Of a stretch of 64,000 nt of DNA, positions 1-9,876 are shown one piece after another. Under the pieces are notes generated by a model. It did not search any database, was not told where the DNA came from, and was given only the letters and a program-made list of their open reading frames with translations. The stretch's first letter is position 1, and every line of letters begins with the position of its first letter. This DNA comes from Pseudomonadota bacterium (GTDB lineage Bacteria; Pseudomonadota; Alphaproteobacteria; UBA8366): positions 1-64,000 of the forward strand of contig JAYZAS010000007.1 of NCBI GenBank assembly GCA_036339585.1, written 5' to 3'. The position numbers and the translations under genes were made by a program.

Positions 1-1
1 G

Positions 2-229
2 CATACGCCATTTTTCTCAAATTATAGGCCGCAATTTTATTTCCGAACTACAGATGTCACGGGTACGGTGGAGCTTCCAGAAGGAACAGAAATGGTAATG
101 CCTGGGGACAATATTTCTATGGGTGTAAACTTAATTGCGCCAATTGCTATGGATGAGGGTTTGCGTTTTGCAATTCGCGAAGGCGGCAAAACTGTTGGCG
201 CTGGTGTTGTAACCAGTATTACTGAATAA
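2..229 (+). CDS. tuf: Elongation factor Tu, C-terminal end (5' end outside window)
   Basis: The first 76 codons read as the end of EF-Tu, which delivers aminoacyl-tRNA to the ribosomal A site as a GTP complex. The visible part is the last beta-barrel (domain III): a start like [20 protein letters not shown], then a [12 protein letters not shown] stretch, and a close at [10 protein letters not shown] followed by TAA. The GTPase domain lies off the left edge. Only 29 nt separate its stop from rpsJ, so it is probably co-transcribed with the S10 run, as in the usual str-S10 arrangement. Confidence 0.97.
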   Translation, partial: HTPFFSNYRPQFYFRTTDVTGTVELPEGTEMVMPGDNISMGVNLIAPIAMDEGLRFAIREGGKTVGAGVVTSITE

Positions 230-258
230 CTGTTTTACAACGCAGTGAGGGCGAATTT

Positions 259-567
259 ATGGACAGTCAAAATATCCGCATCCGATTGAAAGCTTTTGAC
301 CATCGAGTTCTCGATCAGTCGACTCAAGAGATTGTGAATACCGCCAAACGAACCGGGGCGGGTGTGCGAGGCCCCATACCGTTGCCTACGCGCATAGAAA
401 AATTAACAGTGTTGCGTTCGCCTCACATTGATAAGAAAAGCAGGGAGCAGTTTGAGGTGCGGACCCACAAGCGGCTTCTTGATATCGTCGACCCGACACC
501 GCAAACAGTCGATGCCTTGATGAAGCTCGATTTAGCATCAGGTGTTGATGTGCAGATCAAGCTTTAA
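259..567 (+). CDS. rpsJ: 30S ribosomal protein S10 (uS10/NusE)
   Basis: The 102-residue product has the normal length for uS10, a small-subunit head protein that also pairs with NusB in rRNA antitermination. Typical segments are [16 protein letters not shown] near the N-terminus, [20 protein letters not shown] in the middle and [16 protein letters not shown] after it. The ATG follows a GTGAGGG ribosome-binding site. It is the first gene of the long S10-spc cluster. Confidence 0.98.
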   Translation: MDSQNIRIRLKAFDHRVLDQSTQEIVNTAKRTGAGVRGPIPLPTRIEKLTVLRSPHIDKKSREQFEVRTHKRLLDIVDPTPQTVDALMKLDLASGVDVQIKL

Positions 568-595
568 TTAAAGTTTGATCGCGAGGGAGAAAAAG

Positions 596-1393
596 ATGCG
601 TACTGGATTGTTAGCAAAGAAAATGGGTATGTCTAGGGTATTCATGGACAATGGCACCCATGTGCCCGTTACTGTTCTTAGGGTAGATGATTGTCGTGTC
701 GTCGCTATTCGGAAGGCTGATGTAGAGGGCTATGATGCAGTTCAATTGGGTAGTGGTGCGGCCAAATCAAAGAACACAACGAACGCATTGCGGGGACATT
801 TTGCCAAGGCAAAGGTAGAACCCAAACAAAAATTGACTGAGTTTCGTGTTAGTGGCGATGCAATGCTCGACGTGGGAGCTGAATTGACTGCGTCGCATTT
901 TGTGAGCGGTCAATATGTAGATGTAGTCGGCGAAAGTATTGGTAAAGGTTTTGCTGGCGCCATGAAGCGACATGGGTTCGGTGGCCTGCGTGCTAGTCAT
1001 GGAGTTTCGATCTCGCATCGCTCTCACGGGTCAACTGGGCAATGCCAAGATCCGGGGAAGGTTTTTAAAGGCAAGAAAATGGCTGGTCATATGGGGGCTT
1101 CACAGGTAACAAGCCAAAACCTGAAAGTTGTAGAGACTGATCCTGAGAATGGGTTGATAATGATTAAAGGGGCTGTGCCCGGGTCCAAAGGAGCCTGGGT
1201 TAAAGTACAGGATGCAGTCAAAAAAAGTTTGCCGGAAGAGGCTCCGTTTCCCGCTGGTTTGAGAGATACGGGACTATCTTCGGAAGATAATGAGGCAAAC
1301 GATGTGCTGGATGCCGTTCAGTCTTCCGGTGCCGACAATATCCCATCTGAAAAGGCTACCAGCGCGGACAGCCAGAAACCGGGAAAGGGCTGA
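596..1393 (+). CDS. rplC: 50S ribosomal protein L3 (uL3) with acidic C-terminal tail
   Basis: uL3 nucleates 50S assembly near the 3' end of 23S rRNA. I chose the ATG at 596 (product [12 protein letters not shown]...) over an in-frame TTG at 575, because the site GAGGGAG sits about six bases before the ATG. The [13 protein letters not shown] and [19 protein letters not shown] segments mark the family. The 265-residue length is above the roughly 210 of the E. coli protein: about 50 extra residues after the GAWVKV region form an acidic, Ser/Asp/Glu-rich tail. Such tails are common in alphaproteobacterial L3. Confidence 0.97.
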   Translation: MRTGLLAKKMGMSRVFMDNGTHVPVTVLRVDDCRVVAIRKADVEGYDAVQLGSGAAKSKNTTNALRGHFAKAKVEPKQKLTEFRVSGDAMLDVGAELTASHFVSGQYVDVVGESIGKGFAGAMKRHGFGGLRASHGVSISHRSHGSTGQCQDPGKVFKGKKMAGHMGASQVTSQNLKVVETDPENGLIMIKGAVPGSKGAWVKVQDAVKKSLPEEAPFPAGLRDTGLSSEDNEANDVLDAVQSSGADNIPSEKATSADSQKPGKG

Positions 1394-1399
1394 CGGCAG

Positions 1400-2020
1400 A
1401 TGAAAGCGAAGATCATCACCTTAGATAATAAAGCCGTAGGAGATATCGAACTCAAAGACGATATCTTTGGTGCGGATGTTCGGCAAGATATACTCTCGCG
1501 GATGGTGAATTATCAGCGCGCTAAAAAGCGGGCGGGGACGCATAAAGTAAAGACCCGGGGAGAAATACGAGGAACGACGGCGAAGCCTTTCAATCAGAAG
1601 GGCAGTGGTCGAGCCCGGCAAGGTTCGGTAAAAGTCACCCAAATGCGCAGCGGTGCAACAGTGTTTGGTCCTGTTATTCGTTCTCATAGCCATAAGCTGA
1701 CCAAAAAAGTGCGTAGGTTAGCGCTGCGTTCTGCATTGTCAGCCAAGCAGGCTACAGGTGCACTCGTGATACTTGACAGCGCTGAACTTAAGCAAGGTAA
1801 AACGAAAGAACTTGTAGGTAGATTTGAAAAGCTTGGATGGGGGCGCGTACTGATCGTTGGTGGCTCGTCGGTGGATAAGAACTTTTACCTCGCTGCTCGT
1901 AATATACCAAATGTCGATGTTGTGCTAAGCGAAGGAGCTAATGTTTACGATATATTACGGCGGGATACTCTAGTTTTAACGAAGGATGCCGTGAAAATGC
2001 TGGAGGCACGCTTGTCATGA
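1400..2020 (+). CDS. rplD: 50S ribosomal protein L4 (uL4)
   Basis: uL4 has a globular surface domain and a long loop that narrows the peptide exit tunnel. The loop is visible as [20 protein letters not shown] then [11 protein letters not shown] around residues 45-75. At 206 residues it matches the family. The gene starts 6 nt after rplC ends and its stop overlaps the rplW start in an ATGA motif, so translational coupling is likely. In E. coli L4 represses its own operon; no matching leader could be judged here because the upstream gap is only 29 nt. Confidence 0.97.
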   Translation: MKAKIITLDNKAVGDIELKDDIFGADVRQDILSRMVNYQRAKKRAGTHKVKTRGEIRGTTAKPFNQKGSGRARQGSVKVTQMRSGATVFGPVIRSHSHKLTKKVRRLALRSALSAKQATGALVILDSAELKQGKTKELVGRFEKLGWGRVLIVGGSSVDKNFYLAARNIPNVDVVLSEGANVYDILRRDTLVLTKDAVKMLEARLS

Positions 2021-2343
2021 CTTGGAAGCATTATATTGGCGAAAAAAGGGTTACCAAGGAGCGGCAGTATGAACTTATCCGCACCCCTGTAATCACGGAA
2101 AAGGCAACTTTAGGAGGTGAACATGGACAAGTCACTTTTAAAGTGCCAATGAGTGCCACGAAGCCTGAAATTAAGGCTGCGGTGGAAGCTCTATTCAATG
2201 TGAAGGTTAAGGCGGTTAATACATTGCGCCAAAAGGGTAAAATAAAGCTCTTTCGAGGTCGGGCGGGGCGACGCAATGACACCAAGAAAGCCATCATTTG
2301 CCTTGAAGATGGTCACTCAATAGACGTGACGACAGGGGTTTGA
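2017..2343 (+). CDS. rplW: 50S ribosomal protein L23 (uL23)
   Basis: uL23 sits at the tunnel exit and docks trigger factor and SRP. The core begins at [15 protein letters not shown] and includes [20 protein letters not shown]. The ATG overlapping the rplD stop by 4 nt gives 108 residues, with about 15 residues before the conserved core, somewhat more than usual. There is no other ATG, GTG or TTG before the core, so the overlap start is preferred. Confidence 0.96.
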   Translation: MTWKHYIGEKRVTKERQYELIRTPVITEKATLGGEHGQVTFKVPMSATKPEIKAAVEALFNVKVKAVNTLRQKGKIKLFRGRAGRRNDTKKAIICLEDGHSIDVTTGV

Positions 2344-2347
2344 GAAA

Positions 2348-3181
2348 ATGGCATTGAAAAGCTTTAATCCTATAACGCCAGGCATGCGGGAATTGGTTCT
2401 TGTAAATCGTTCTGATCTTTATAAAGGTGAGCCGGTGAAAGAGCTAACGCAAGGTCTGCCGAAAAAAGGTGGGCGTAACAATAAAGGCCGTGTAACGGCA
2501 AGGCGTCGCGGTGGTGGACACAAGAGAAGATATAGAGTTATAGATTTCAAGCGAAATAAGCTGGATGTTGCAGCTACGGTAGAGCGTATTGAATACGATC
2601 CGAACCGCACTGCATTTATAGCGTTGATTAAATATAATGATGGAGAGAAAGCTTACATTTTAGCCCCGCAACGCGTTAGCCCGGGAGACAGCGTGATGTC
2701 CGGTGCTGGGGCAGATATAAAGCCCGGCAATGCGTTGCCTTTAAATTCGATCCCTGTAGGGACCATAATCCACAATGTGGAAATGAAGCCCGGCAAAGGT
2801 GGGCAGATTGCCCGGTCTGCTGGTACATACGTGCAGCTAGTAGGCCGGGATCAAGGTTACGCCCAAATCAAGCTGAGTTCTGGTGAATTGAGAATGGTTC
2901 GTGGCGAGTGTAAGGCCACTGTCGGTGCGGTATCAAACCCTGATCAAGCGAATATTTCACTTGGAAAAGCAGGTCGCAAACGTTGGCTTGGGAAGCGCCC
3001 GCAAGTGCGCGGCGTTGCCATGAACCCGGTTGACCACCCCCATGGAGGTGGCGAAGGGCGAACCTCGGGTGGTCGCCACCCGGTCACACCTTGGGGTAAG
3101 CCAACCAAGGGTAAGAGAACAAGGAACAAGAAGAAGCCAAGTGGTAAGCTTATTATTCGACGTCGTGGCCAAAGGCGATAG
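2348..3181 (+). CDS. rplB: 50S ribosomal protein L2 (uL2)
   Basis: uL2 binds 23S rRNA near the peptidyl-transferase centre and is needed for subunit association. The 277-residue length is normal. The signature [19 protein letters not shown] is intact, including the histidine that corresponds to the essential His of E. coli L2. The lysine/arginine-rich C-terminus ([12 protein letters not shown]) is typical. It follows rplW by 4 nt. Confidence 0.98.
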   Translation: MALKSFNPITPGMRELVLVNRSDLYKGEPVKELTQGLPKKGGRNNKGRVTARRRGGGHKRRYRVIDFKRNKLDVAATVERIEYDPNRTAFIALIKYNDGEKAYILAPQRVSPGDSVMSGAGADIKPGNALPLNSIPVGTIIHNVEMKPGKGGQIARSAGTYVQLVGRDQGYAQIKLSSGELRMVRGECKATVGAVSNPDQANISLGKAGRKRWLGKRPQVRGVAMNPVDHPHGGGEGRTSGGRHPVTPWGKPTKGKRTRNKKKPSGKLIIRRRGQRR

Positions 3182-3198
3182 CTAGGGGAGTTTAGAAA

Positions 3199-3477
3199 GT
3201 GGCACGTTCAGTTTGGAAAGGACCGTTTGTTGATGGCTATTTGCTGAAAAAAGCCGAGGTTGTGCGCGGGTCGGGTCGTAATGATGTAATTAAAACATGG
3301 TCAAGGCGCTCAACTATACTGCCCCAATTTGTTGGTCTTACTTTTGGTGTTCACAATGGCACGAAATTTATACCGGTCTTAGTTACGGAAAATATGATTG
3401 GGCATAAATTCGGTGAATTTTCTCCGACCCGGACGTATTTTGGGCACACGGCTGATAAAAAAGCAAAACGATCATAA
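3199..3477 (+). CDS. rpsS: 30S ribosomal protein S19 (uS19)
   Basis: uS19 lies in the 30S head and contacts S13 and the large subunit. Family marks are [18 protein letters not shown] at the start, [19 protein letters not shown] in the middle and [15 protein letters not shown] near the end. Length is 92 residues. Translation starts at GTG, behind a TAGGGGAG site about nine bases upstream. Confidence 0.97.
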   Translation: MARSVWKGPFVDGYLLKKAEVVRGSGRNDVIKTWSRRSTILPQFVGLTFGVHNGTKFIPVLVTENMIGHKFGEFSPTRTYFGHTADKKAKRS

Positions 3478-3495
3478 GTGTAGCAGGCAGAAATT

Positions 3496-3876
3496 ATGGG
3501 CAAATCAAAGTCAAAACGACGACAAGCGGATGATGAAGCTAGAGCTTATGGCAAGTTGCTGCGCGGTAGCCCGCAAAAGTTGAACTTGGTCGCTCAAACG
3601 ATACGTGGCAAGGCGGCTAACAAGGCACTTGCTGAATTGACGTTTTCACGCAGACGAATTGCTGGTGAGGTTAGAAGTGTACTAGAATCTGCTATCGCTA
3701 ATGCAGAAAATAATCATCAATTAGATGTCGATAGGCTCTATATAAAAGAGGCAACGGTAGGCAAATCCCTTGTTATGAAACGGTTCCGTCCTCGTGCCCG
3801 AGGGCGAGTTGGGCGTATACAGAAACCTTTCAGTAATCTTACAGTCATTGTTAAAGAGCGCGAGGAGTCGGAGTAA
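3496..3876 (+). CDS. rplV: 50S ribosomal protein L22 (uL22)
   Basis: uL22 spans the subunit from the surface to the exit tunnel through an extended beta-hairpin, the site of macrolide-resistance changes. Visible marks are [20 protein letters not shown] (residues about 25-45) and the hairpin region [20 protein letters not shown]. Length 126 is normal. Its last base is the first base of rpsC (TAATG). Confidence 0.97.
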   Translation: MGKSKSKRRQADDEARAYGKLLRGSPQKLNLVAQTIRGKAANKALAELTFSRRRIAGEVRSVLESAIANAENNHQLDVDRLYIKEATVGKSLVMKRFRPRARGRVGRIQKPFSNLTVIVKEREESE

Positions 3877-4550
3877 TGGGTCAGAAAGTAAACCCAATTG
3901 GGCTAAGGCTCGGTATAAATAGGACGTGGGACTCTAGGTGGTACGCAGATGGTGAATATGGAGAATTGCTCCATCAGGATCTTGAGTTGCGTAAATACCT
4001 TTTCAAAAGGCTGAATCAAGCCGGTGTTTCTAAGGTAGTTATCGAGCGTCCGGCTAAGAAAGCGAGAATTACAATTCATACAGCAAGGCCTGGGGTGGTG
4101 ATAGGTAAGAAGGGTGCTGATATTGAAGTGTTACGTCAAGATGTCGCAAAAATGACTCAAGGGGATGTGGCCTTAAATATTATAGAAATTAGAAAGCCGG
4201 AAATTGATGCCAAGCTTGTGGCTGATAACATAGCCCAGCAATTAGTTCGTCGGGTTGCCTTTCGTCGTGCCATGAAACGTGCGGTTCAGTCAGCTATGCG
4301 TCTTGGTGCTGAAGGCATCCGTATAAATTGCGCTGGCCGTTTAGGCGGAGCAGAGATTGCGCGGACCGAATGGTACCGTGAAGGCAGGGTTCCATTGCAT
4401 ACCCTTCGCGCCGATGTAGATTATGGAACGTCAACTGCGCAGACAACATATGGGGCCTGCGGCGTCAAAGTCTGGATTTTCAAGGGCGAGATTTTAGCCC
4501 ACGACCCTATGGCACAAGATAAGCTTTTACAGGAACAGCAGGTTCGGTAG
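3876..4550 (+). CDS. rpsC: 30S ribosomal protein S3 (uS3)
   Basis: uS3 helps form the mRNA entry site and unwinds mRNA with S4 and S5. The KH domain shows [18 protein letters not shown] around residues 75-92, and the C-terminal domain has [20 protein letters not shown]. The start [14 protein letters not shown] is canonical. Length 224. The start overlaps the rplV stop by 1 nt. Confidence 0.98.
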   Translation: MGQKVNPIGLRLGINRTWDSRWYADGEYGELLHQDLELRKYLFKRLNQAGVSKVVIERPAKKARITIHTARPGVVIGKKGADIEVLRQDVAKMTQGDVALNIIEIRKPEIDAKLVADNIAQQLVRRVAFRRAMKRAVQSAMRLGAEGIRINCAGRLGGAEIARTEWYREGRVPLHTLRADVDYGTSTAQTTYGACGVKVWIFKGEILAHDPMAQDKLLQEQQVR

Positions 4551-4574
4551 AGCCTTTGTTCAGGAGATTAAGTA

Positions 4575-4988
4575 ATGCTCAGCCCAAAACGGACAAAATT
4601 CCGTAAACAACAAAAAGGTCGGCTCAAGGGATTGGCTAAAGGGGGTTTTAGCCTAAATTTCGGGAGTTATGGCTTAAAAGCTACTACCCCAGGTCGTGTG
4701 ACAGCTCGCCAAATAGAGGCTGCAAGGCGTACGATTACTAGGCATATCAAAAGGGCGGGTCGCGTTTGGATACGGATATTCCCGGATGTTCCTGTTAGTC
4801 AGAAGCCTGCCGAAGTTCGTATGGGTAAAGGTAAGGGGACGCCGGAGTATTGGATGTGTCGAGTGAAGCCGGGTCGAGTGATGTTTGAGCTGGATGGTGT
4901 TGAAATGGATATAGCGCGAAGAGCATTTGAACTAGCGGCCGCAAAACTGCCGGTTAAAACTCGGTTTGTTTCGCGTCTTGGTAGCTAA
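4575..4988 (+). CDS. rplP: 50S ribosomal protein L16 (uL16)
   Basis: uL16 packs near the A-site tRNA elbow and is required for late 50S assembly. It begins [16 protein letters not shown] and contains [20 protein letters not shown] followed by [20 protein letters not shown]. The 137-residue length is standard. A GGAGATTAAGTA segment precedes the ATG. Confidence 0.98.
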   Translation: MLSPKRTKFRKQQKGRLKGLAKGGFSLNFGSYGLKATTPGRVTARQIEAARRTITRHIKRAGRVWIRIFPDVPVSQKPAEVRMGKGKGTPEYWMCRVKPGRVMFELDGVEMDIARRAFELAAAKLPVKTRFVSRLGS

Positions 4989-4999
4989 GGAGCGTTGCA

Positions 5000-5203
5000 A
5001 TGAAGGCAGCTGATGTGAAACAAAAATCTAATGACGAATTAGCAGAACAGTTGATAGATTTGCGCAAGGAATCCTTTAATCTGCGGTTTCAGCGGGCAAG
5101 TGGGCAATTAGAAAATACCGGCCGCGTACGGCAAGTTCGGCGAGATATTGCTCGTATAAAGACCGTGATAAAAGAGCGGTCAATGAGTGGCAAGGGAGAG
5201 TAG
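5000..5203 (+). CDS. rpmC: 50S ribosomal protein L29 (uL29)
   Basis: This 67-residue, mostly helical protein lies next to L23 at the tunnel exit. The [20 protein letters not shown] helix and the [15 protein letters not shown] stretch are the family signature. A TAAGGAGCG site precedes the ATG, and the rpsQ start follows the stop by 3 nt. Confidence 0.97.
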   Translation: MKAADVKQKSNDELAEQLIDLRKESFNLRFQRASGQLENTGRVRQVRRDIARIKTVIKERSMSGKGE

Positions 5204-5206
5204 GCG

Positions 5207-5443
5207 ATGTCAAAACGGATTTTGCAGGGACGAGTTCTGAAAGATGCTAAAGATAAGTCCGTGGTAGTTCGAGTCGAGCGGAAAGTGAAACACCCGCTCT
5301 ATCAAAAATTTATCCGACGGTCGAAAAAATACATGGCGCATGATGCGGGCAATCTCTGTAAAGCCGGAGATTTCGTGCGCATTCAAGAGTGTCGACCAAT
5401 TTCCAAGCGGAAGAATTGGGAAGTATTAACCGAATCTGCATGA
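5207..5443 (+). CDS. rpsQ: 30S ribosomal protein S17 (uS17)
   Basis: uS17 is a primary 16S rRNA binder with an OB-fold. Marks are [20 protein letters not shown], then [19 protein letters not shown] and the closing [13 protein letters not shown]. It is 78 residues long. Spacing to rplN is 26 nt. Confidence 0.97.
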   Translation: MSKRILQGRVLKDAKDKSVVVRVERKVKHPLYQKFIRRSKKYMAHDAGNLCKAGDFVRIQECRPISKRKNWEVLTESA

Positions 5444-5469
5444 ATTCATGAGTAGGGGAGCGCTGGACC

Positions 5470-5838
5470 ATGATCCAGATGCAAACAAATCTTGATGTGG
5501 CCGATAATTCAGGCGCGCGACGTGTTCAATGTATTAAAGTACTTGGGGGGTCGAAGCGCAAGACGGCGGGCGTCGGCGATGTGATAGTTGTATCCGTCAA
5601 GGAGGCTATTCCGCGTGGTCGTGTAAAAAAGGGAGAAGTTCTTAAGGCGGTTGTTGTGCGTACTGCTAAAGAGGTTCGAAGAGATGATGGGAGCGCTATA
5701 AGATTTGACCGCAATGCTGCAGTGTTAATCAATAATCAGAATGAACCAATCGGCACCCGTATATTTGGACCCGTAACTAGGGAACTGCGGGCGCGTCAGT
5801 TTATGAAGATCATATCATTGGCGCCGGAGGTTTTGTAA
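5470..5838 (+). CDS. rplN: 50S ribosomal protein L14 (uL14)
   Basis: uL14 lies on the 50S interface, forms an intersubunit bridge and is the binding site of the silencing factor RsfS. The family marks [20 protein letters not shown] and [20 protein letters not shown] are present, and the length of 122 is exact for the family. The gene ends in TAATG shared with rplX. Confidence 0.98.
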   Translation: MIQMQTNLDVADNSGARRVQCIKVLGGSKRKTAGVGDVIVVSVKEAIPRGRVKKGEVLKAVVVRTAKEVRRDDGSAIRFDRNAAVLINNQNEPIGTRIFGPVTRELRARQFMKIISLAPEVL

Positions 5839-6155
5839 TGGCAGCGAAGATTAGAAAAGGTGATAAAGTAGTAGTTCTTTCAGGCCGCGACAAAGGTAAA
5901 TCTGGGGAAGTTGTTAAACTTGTCCTAAAAGAAAAACGAGCATTCGTGCAAGGAATAAATGTTGTAAAGCGCCACACAAAACCCAGTCAGACCAATCCTG
6001 GCGGCATCGTCGACAAAGAGCTTCCAATTCATTTGTCTAATTTGGCAATCATTGATCCAAAAGATGACAAACCAACCCGTGTGGGATTTAAAAGGCTAGA
6101 AGACGGTCGTAAAGTCCGGTTCGCTAAACGCTCCGGCGAAGTGATTGATAGTTAA
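5838..6155 (+). CDS. rplX: 50S ribosomal protein L24 (uL24)
   Basis: uL24 starts 50S assembly and lies by the exit tunnel. The KOW motif is visible as [20 protein letters not shown] at residues 4-23, then [20 protein letters not shown]. Length 105 is normal. The start overlaps the rplN stop by 1 nt. Confidence 0.97.
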   Translation: MAAKIRKGDKVVVLSGRDKGKSGEVVKLVLKEKRAFVQGINVVKRHTKPSQTNPGGIVDKELPIHLSNLAIIDPKDDKPTRVGFKRLEDGRKVRFAKRSGEVIDS

Positions 6156-6164
6156 GGTGTTGTG

Positions 6165-6767
6165 ATGGCTGAAAAAAATTATATACCTCGTTTGAAACAG
6201 CTTTATCGGGAAAAATTGCGTCAACAGATGACGAGTGCCTTCGGCTATGCGAATCCCATGGAAATTCCAAGGCTAGAGAAGATAGTTGTAAATATGGGTG
6301 TTGGTAGTGCAGTCTCTGACTCAAAAAAAATCGGCGCTGCCTGTGATGATTTGGCAGCAATCACGGGTCAGAAACCACAAATCACAAAAGCGAAGCAGTC
6401 AATTGCAAATTTCAAGCTGCGCGAAGGGGTTTCGATAGGAGCTAAGGTTACACTGCGTCGCGACCGTATGTATGAGTTTCTGGACCGGTTAGTGAACGTG
6501 GCGTTGCCGAGAGTCCGGGATTTCCGTGGTTTGTCAGCAAAAAGTTTCGATGGCAACGGAAATTATTCGATGGGATTGAAAGAGCAAATTGTTTTTCCAG
6601 AGATCGACTATGATAGGGTAGATACGATCCGTGGAATGAATGTTGTTATTTGTACTACTGCAAATACAGATAATGAGGCGCGTGAATTGTTGCGCGGTTT
6701 TAATTTACCATTTCCGAAAAATGACAAACAGAAAAATGCCAGCGATGTTGGCACAAATGGGGAATAG
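6165..6767 (+). CDS. rplE: 50S ribosomal protein L5 (uL5) with extended C-terminus
   Basis: uL5 binds 5S rRNA in the central protuberance and contacts P-site t[19 protein letters not shown] and the [20 protein letters not shown] segment are typical, as is [20 protein letters not shown] prefer ATG 6165 because AAGGTG lies five bases before it; a GTG one codon earlier is possible. At 200 residues it is about 20 longer than E. coli L5; the extra part is a polar tail after LPFPKN. Confidence 0.97.
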   Translation: MAEKNYIPRLKQLYREKLRQQMTSAFGYANPMEIPRLEKIVVNMGVGSAVSDSKKIGAACDDLAAITGQKPQITKAKQSIANFKLREGVSIGAKVTLRRDRMYEFLDRLVNVALPRVRDFRGLSAKSFDGNGNYSMGLKEQIVFPEIDYDRVDTIRGMNVVICTTANTDNEARELLRGFNLPFPKNDKQKNASDVGTNGE

Positions 6768-6774
6768 TCTAGCT

Positions 6775-7080
6775 ATGGCTAAAAAAAGTGCAATTGAGAA
6801 AAATAGGCGCCGGCGTAGAATTGTTGCCAAGTTTTCGGCAAAAAGAAATACGCTGCGCGCCATCGCTAATGATCAAAAATTACCTGCTGAAGAGCGGTTT
6901 GAAGCTCGGTTAAAACTCTCTCAGTTGCCCAGAAATTCGGCGCCAACCCGCATCCGGAATAGGTGCGAAATGACGGGTCGGCCGAGAGGGGTATACCGAA
7001 AATATAAAATGTCCCGTATTTCATTGCGGGATCTCGCGTCTACCGGGCGTATCCCCGGTATGGTCAAGTCAAGCTGGTAG
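6775..7080 (+). CDS. rpsN: 30S ribosomal protein S14, zinc-independent form (uS14)
   Basis: From ATG 6775 the product is 101 residues ([20 protein letters not shown]), the long uS14 form. It has only one cysteine, in [18 protein letters not shown], and lacks the paired CxxC motifs of the short zinc-binding form. This long form is the usual one in alphaproteobacteria. The gene starts 7 nt after rplE; longer readings upstream run inside rplE and are not credible. Confidence 0.97.
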   Translation: MAKKSAIEKNRRRRRIVAKFSAKRNTLRAIANDQKLPAEERFEARLKLSQLPRNSAPTRIRNRCEMTGRPRGVYRKYKMSRISLRDLASTGRIPGMVKSSW

Positions 7081-7093
7081 GAGGCACGCATCA

Positions 7094-7492
7094 ATGACGA
7101 TGAGCGATCCCTTAGGTGATATGCTTACGCGTATCCGAAATGGACAGCGTAACAGTGCTGCAACCGTTATCTGTCCCGCATCGAAGCTGCGAGCTAATGT
7201 CCTGGATGCGCTCAAGCGCGAAGGATATATTCGCGGTTTTAGTTGGGCCGAGTTGAGAACTGGTATTCAGGAGCTTACAATTGAACTGAAATACTATGAA
7301 GGCGAGCCTGTTATCAAGGAAATCTCAAGAATTTCAACTCCAGGCCGACGTATTTATTCTCGGATTAAGGATTTACGTCGGGTTTATAATGGGCTCGGGA
7401 TTTCTATTTTATCCACGCCTTATGGTGTTTTATCAGATGCGGAAGCGCGCGAAAAAAACGTAGGTGGTGAAGTATTGTGTCAGGTTTTTTAG
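7094..7492 (+). CDS. rpsH: 30S ribosomal protein S8 (uS8)
   Basis: uS8 is a central-domain 16S binder and, in E. coli, represses the spc operon by binding its mRNA. The product (132 residues) shows [20 protein letters not shown] at the start and [20 protein letters not shown] in the C-terminal domain. ATG 7094 sits nine bases after GGAGG; the in-frame ATG at 7100 would be 15 bases away and is less likely. No rplE-region S8 target was identified by eye. Confidence 0.97.
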   Translation: MTMSDPLGDMLTRIRNGQRNSAATVICPASKLRANVLDALKREGYIRGFSWAELRTGIQELTIELKYYEGEPVIKEISRISTPGRRIYSRIKDLRRVYNGLGISILSTPYGVLSDAEAREKNVGGEVLCQVF

Positions 7493-7516
7493 GTGCAGCG
7501 GTGGTGGGAGTGAGTT

Positions 7517-8056
7517 ATGTCTCGTGTAGGTAAAAATCCAGTTGCAGTGCCCGAGGGCGTTGACGTAACCATCAGTGGTGCCATGTTAGTGGCCAAAGGG
7601 AAGCTTGGTGAGGTGATGATTCCTTTGCATGAGGCTGTAGCGCTAAAGGTCGAGAAAGATTATGTTACGGTGGTACCGCAGGACAACTCAAAGTTAGCAC
7701 GGTCACTATGGGGAACTATTCGTAGCCTAGTTAATAGTGCTGTGACTGGTGTATCGGTCGGTTTTACCAAAAAACTAGAAATCAATGGTGTTGGTTACCG
7801 AGCCCAATTGAAAGGCAAGTTGTTGAACTTGCAGCTAGGGCATAGTCACGACATTGATTTTCCTATTCCAGACGGTATCGACATTAAGATTGAGGGAGAT
7901 CGTCAAAATATTATAGCCGTCAGTGGCGTGGACAAGCAAAAGGTAGGACAGGTAACCAGCAAAATACGAGGTTTTCGGAAACCCGAGCCCTACAAGGGTA
8001 AAGGAATAAAATACGTTGACGAATACATATTGCGTAAAGAAGGCAAGAAAAAATAG
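7517..8056 (+). CDS. rplF: 50S ribosomal protein L6 (uL6)
   Basis: uL6 lies at the base of the L7/L12 stalk near the factor-binding site. It starts MSRVGKNPVAVPEGV and ends with the conserved KIRGFRKPEPYKGKGIKYVD. The 179-residue length is normal. Two alpha/beta repeats are expected in this family, and the midpoint FTKKLEINGVGYRAQLKG is present. Confidence 0.98.
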   Translation: MSRVGKNPVAVPEGVDVTISGAMLVAKGKLGEVMIPLHEAVALKVEKDYVTVVPQDNSKLARSLWGTIRSLVNSAVTGVSVGFTKKLEINGVGYRAQLKGKLLNLQLGHSHDIDFPIPDGIDIKIEGDRQNIIAVSGVDKQKVGQVTSKIRGFRKPEPYKGKGIKYVDEYILRKEGKKK

Positions 8057-8068
8057 AAGGCAGTTTAT

Positions 8069-8431
8069 ATGTTGAGTTCTAGGAAACTATTTGAAAGACG
8101 AAGACGACGAAACCGTTATAACCTTAAGCGCAGCGCTAGAGGTAAAGCCCGGTTATCGGTCTTCAGGTCGAAAATGCATATTTATGCCCAAGTTATCGAC
8201 GACAGCACGGGCCGCACAGTTGCAGCGGCATCCAGTGTGGAAAAAGAGCTTCGTTCTAAGGTAAAGAATGGCGGCAATAAGAAAGCTGCATGTGAAGTCG
8301 GGTCGCTGATTGCGCAAAGAGCGAAAGATGCGGGTATATTGAATGTGGTTTTTGATAGGGGTGGTTATGCCTATCACGGACGAGTTGAAGCATTAGCTAA
8401 GGCGGCCCGTGACGGCGGGCTGGCCTTTTAG
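8069..8431 (+). CDS. rplR: 50S ribosomal protein L18 (uL18)
   Basis: uL18 binds 5S rRNA with L5. Marks are [18 protein letters not shown] then [12 protein letters not shown], and [20 protein letters not shown] close to the C-terminus. Length is 120 residues. The N-terminal basic stretch ([18 protein letters not shown]) is typical. Confidence 0.97.
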   Translation: MLSSRKLFERRRRRNRYNLKRSARGKARLSVFRSKMHIYAQVIDDSTGRTVAAASSVEKELRSKVKNGGNKKAACEVGSLIAQRAKDAGILNVVFDRGGYAYHGRVEALAKAARDGGLAF

Positions 8432-8444
8432 GGGGAATAGGAGT

Positions 8445-9038
8445 ATGGCGCGGGAACCGCAAGGTAGAGGTCGTGGGCGTGGACGAGGTCGTGGGCGGGA
8501 CGAACAACGGGACCAGCCAGACCTGATTGAAAAATTGGTAGGGATCAATCGTGTTGCAAAGGTGGTAAAAGGCGGTCGCAGATTTGGTTTCTCTGCGGTG
8601 GTAGTGGTCGGTGACGGCAAAGGACGGGTTGGCCATGGCGTTGGAAAGGCTCGTGAAGTTCCCGAGGCCATCCGAAAAGCTACAGAAAGTGCTCGTAAGC
8701 GTCTTATCAGAGTTCTCCTACGTGAAGGCAGAACCTTACACCATGATGTACGTGGGCGTTTTGGGGCAGGTAGAGTGGTTGTGCGCAACGCTCCTCCTGG
8801 AACAGGTATCATCGCTGGAGGCCCAATGCGAGCAGTGTTTGAAGCTCTCGGCATGCAAGATGTAGTTGCAAAATCGGTTGGGACCTCTAACAATCAAAAT
8901 ATGATCAAGGCTACTTTTGATGCTTTGTCAAAATGTTCCTCTCCTCGTCTTGTTGCTAGTAAACGTGGAAAAAAGGTAGGAGAGATCGTGGGACGGCGCA
9001 ACGATAGAGATATGGTGAAGGACATGAGCAATGGCTAG
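8445..9038 (+). CDS. rpsE: 30S ribosomal protein S5 (uS5) with RG-rich N-terminus
   Basis: uS5 acts in decoding fidelity and forms part of the mRNA entry channel. I place the start at ATG 8445, behind TAGGAG; an upstream in-frame ATG at 8409 lies within rplR and is rejected. The core [20 protein letters not shown] and [20 protein letters not shown] is intact. Residues about 6-20 are an almost pure Arg-Gly repeat, a basic low-complexity tail. Length is 197. The end overlaps rpmD by 8 nt. Confidence 0.97.
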   Translation: MAREPQGRGRGRGRGRGRDEQRDQPDLIEKLVGINRVAKVVKGGRRFGFSAVVVVGDGKGRVGHGVGKAREVPEAIRKATESARKRLIRVLLREGRTLHHDVRGRFGAGRVVVRNAPPGTGIIAGGPMRAVFEALGMQDVVAKSVGTSNNQNMIKATFDALSKCSSPRLVASKRGKKVGEIVGRRNDRDMVKDMSNG

Positions 9039-9219
9039 TAAGATTGTTCGTATTACTCAAGTCGGGAGCCCTATTAGGCGCAAGGCAGATCAGCGGCAAA
9101 CCCTTAAGGGGCTCGGGCTTAACAAAATGCATAAGACTAGAGAGCTTGAAGATACGCCATCGGTGCGCGGCATGATCGCGAAAGTAAAACATTTGGTACG
9201 GGTTGATGACGCTGGCTAA
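9031..9219 (+). CDS. rpmD: 50S ribosomal protein L30 (uL30)
   Basis: The 62-residue protein has the single-domain uL30 layout: [20 protein letters not shown] then [20 protein letters not shown] and a closing [13 protein letters not shown]. Its ATG lies inside the last codons of rpsE (8 nt overlap), which suggests translational coupling. Confidence 0.96.
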   Translation: MASKIVRITQVGSPIRRKADQRQTLKGLGLNKMHKTRELEDTPSVRGMIAKVKHLVRVDDAG

Positions 9220-9253
9220 TGCCAGTTTTTTGATCTTTGGAGGGGTCGGTGCA

Positions 9254-9826
9254 ATGCGGCTTAATGAAATTGCTGACAATCGCGGTGCTAAGCATAACCG
9301 CAAACGCGTGGGTAGAGGCGAAGGGTCTGGCACAGGCAAGACGTCAGGGAAGGGGCAAAAGGGACAAAAGTCCCGAAGTGGTGTAGCCATTAAAGGGTTT
9401 GAAGGAGGCCAAATGCCATTGTACCGGCGGCTTCCAAAGCGCGGGTTTACCAATATTTTTCGAAAACAGTTCGTTGAGTTGAACATCGGTCAACTTCAAG
9501 CTGCTGTAGACGCAGGAAAGTTATCTGCGGATAAAATTATTGATGGAGAGGCGTTGTTGTCGGCTGGGGTTATACGTCGATTAAAAGATGGTGTTCGATT
9601 GTTAGGAAACGGCAAACTCAGTGCTAAGCTAAAGTTAAATGTTGCAGGCGCAACACGTCCTGCGATCGCAGCTGTTGAGAAAAACGGAGGTGAAGTTACT
9701 TTTACGGTTGGTGCGATAGAGCAAGATCATTCGCCAAGTATCCGAAAAAAAAGTAGTGTTTCAAAGAAAAAAGCTGGCAAACTAGAAAAACCTAATGATC
9801 AGGACTCTGTGTCGGACAAAGGATAA
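9254..9826 (+). CDS. rplO: 50S ribosomal protein L15 (uL15) with C-terminal extension
   Basis: uL15 is a late-assembly 23S binder. From ATG 9254 (behind GGAGGGG about nine bases upstream) the product starts [20 protein letters not shown]. The glycine-rich N-terminal half ([20 protein letters not shown]) and [19 protein letters not shown] are diagnostic. It has 190 residues, about 45 more than E. coli L15; the excess is a charged Lys/Ser-rich C-terminal tail. A longer reading upstream begins inside rpmD and lacks a ribosome-binding site. Confidence 0.96.
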   Translation: MRLNEIADNRGAKHNRKRVGRGEGSGTGKTSGKGQKGQKSRSGVAIKGFEGGQMPLYRRLPKRGFTNIFRKQFVELNIGQLQAAVDAGKLSADKIIDGEALLSAGVIRRLKDGVRLLGNGKLSAKLKLNVAGATRPAIAAVEKNGGEVTFTVGAIEQDHSPSIRKKSSVSKKKAGKLEKPNDQDSVSDKG

Positions 9827-9876
9827 TGAGAAACTATTCGATTTGTGGGTCAGCTTTATAGACTGAAAGAACAGAT

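Noticed and set aside
575-595. TTG at 575 as rplC start
   Set aside because: The ATG at 596 has a GAGGGAG site at good spacing and gives the canonical L3 N-terminus.
8393-8893. 166-codon minus-strand frame over rplR/rpsE
   Set aside because: It is the antisense shadow of the RG-rich and conserved rpsE sequence; its composition (Pro/Arg/Thr repeats) is an artefact.
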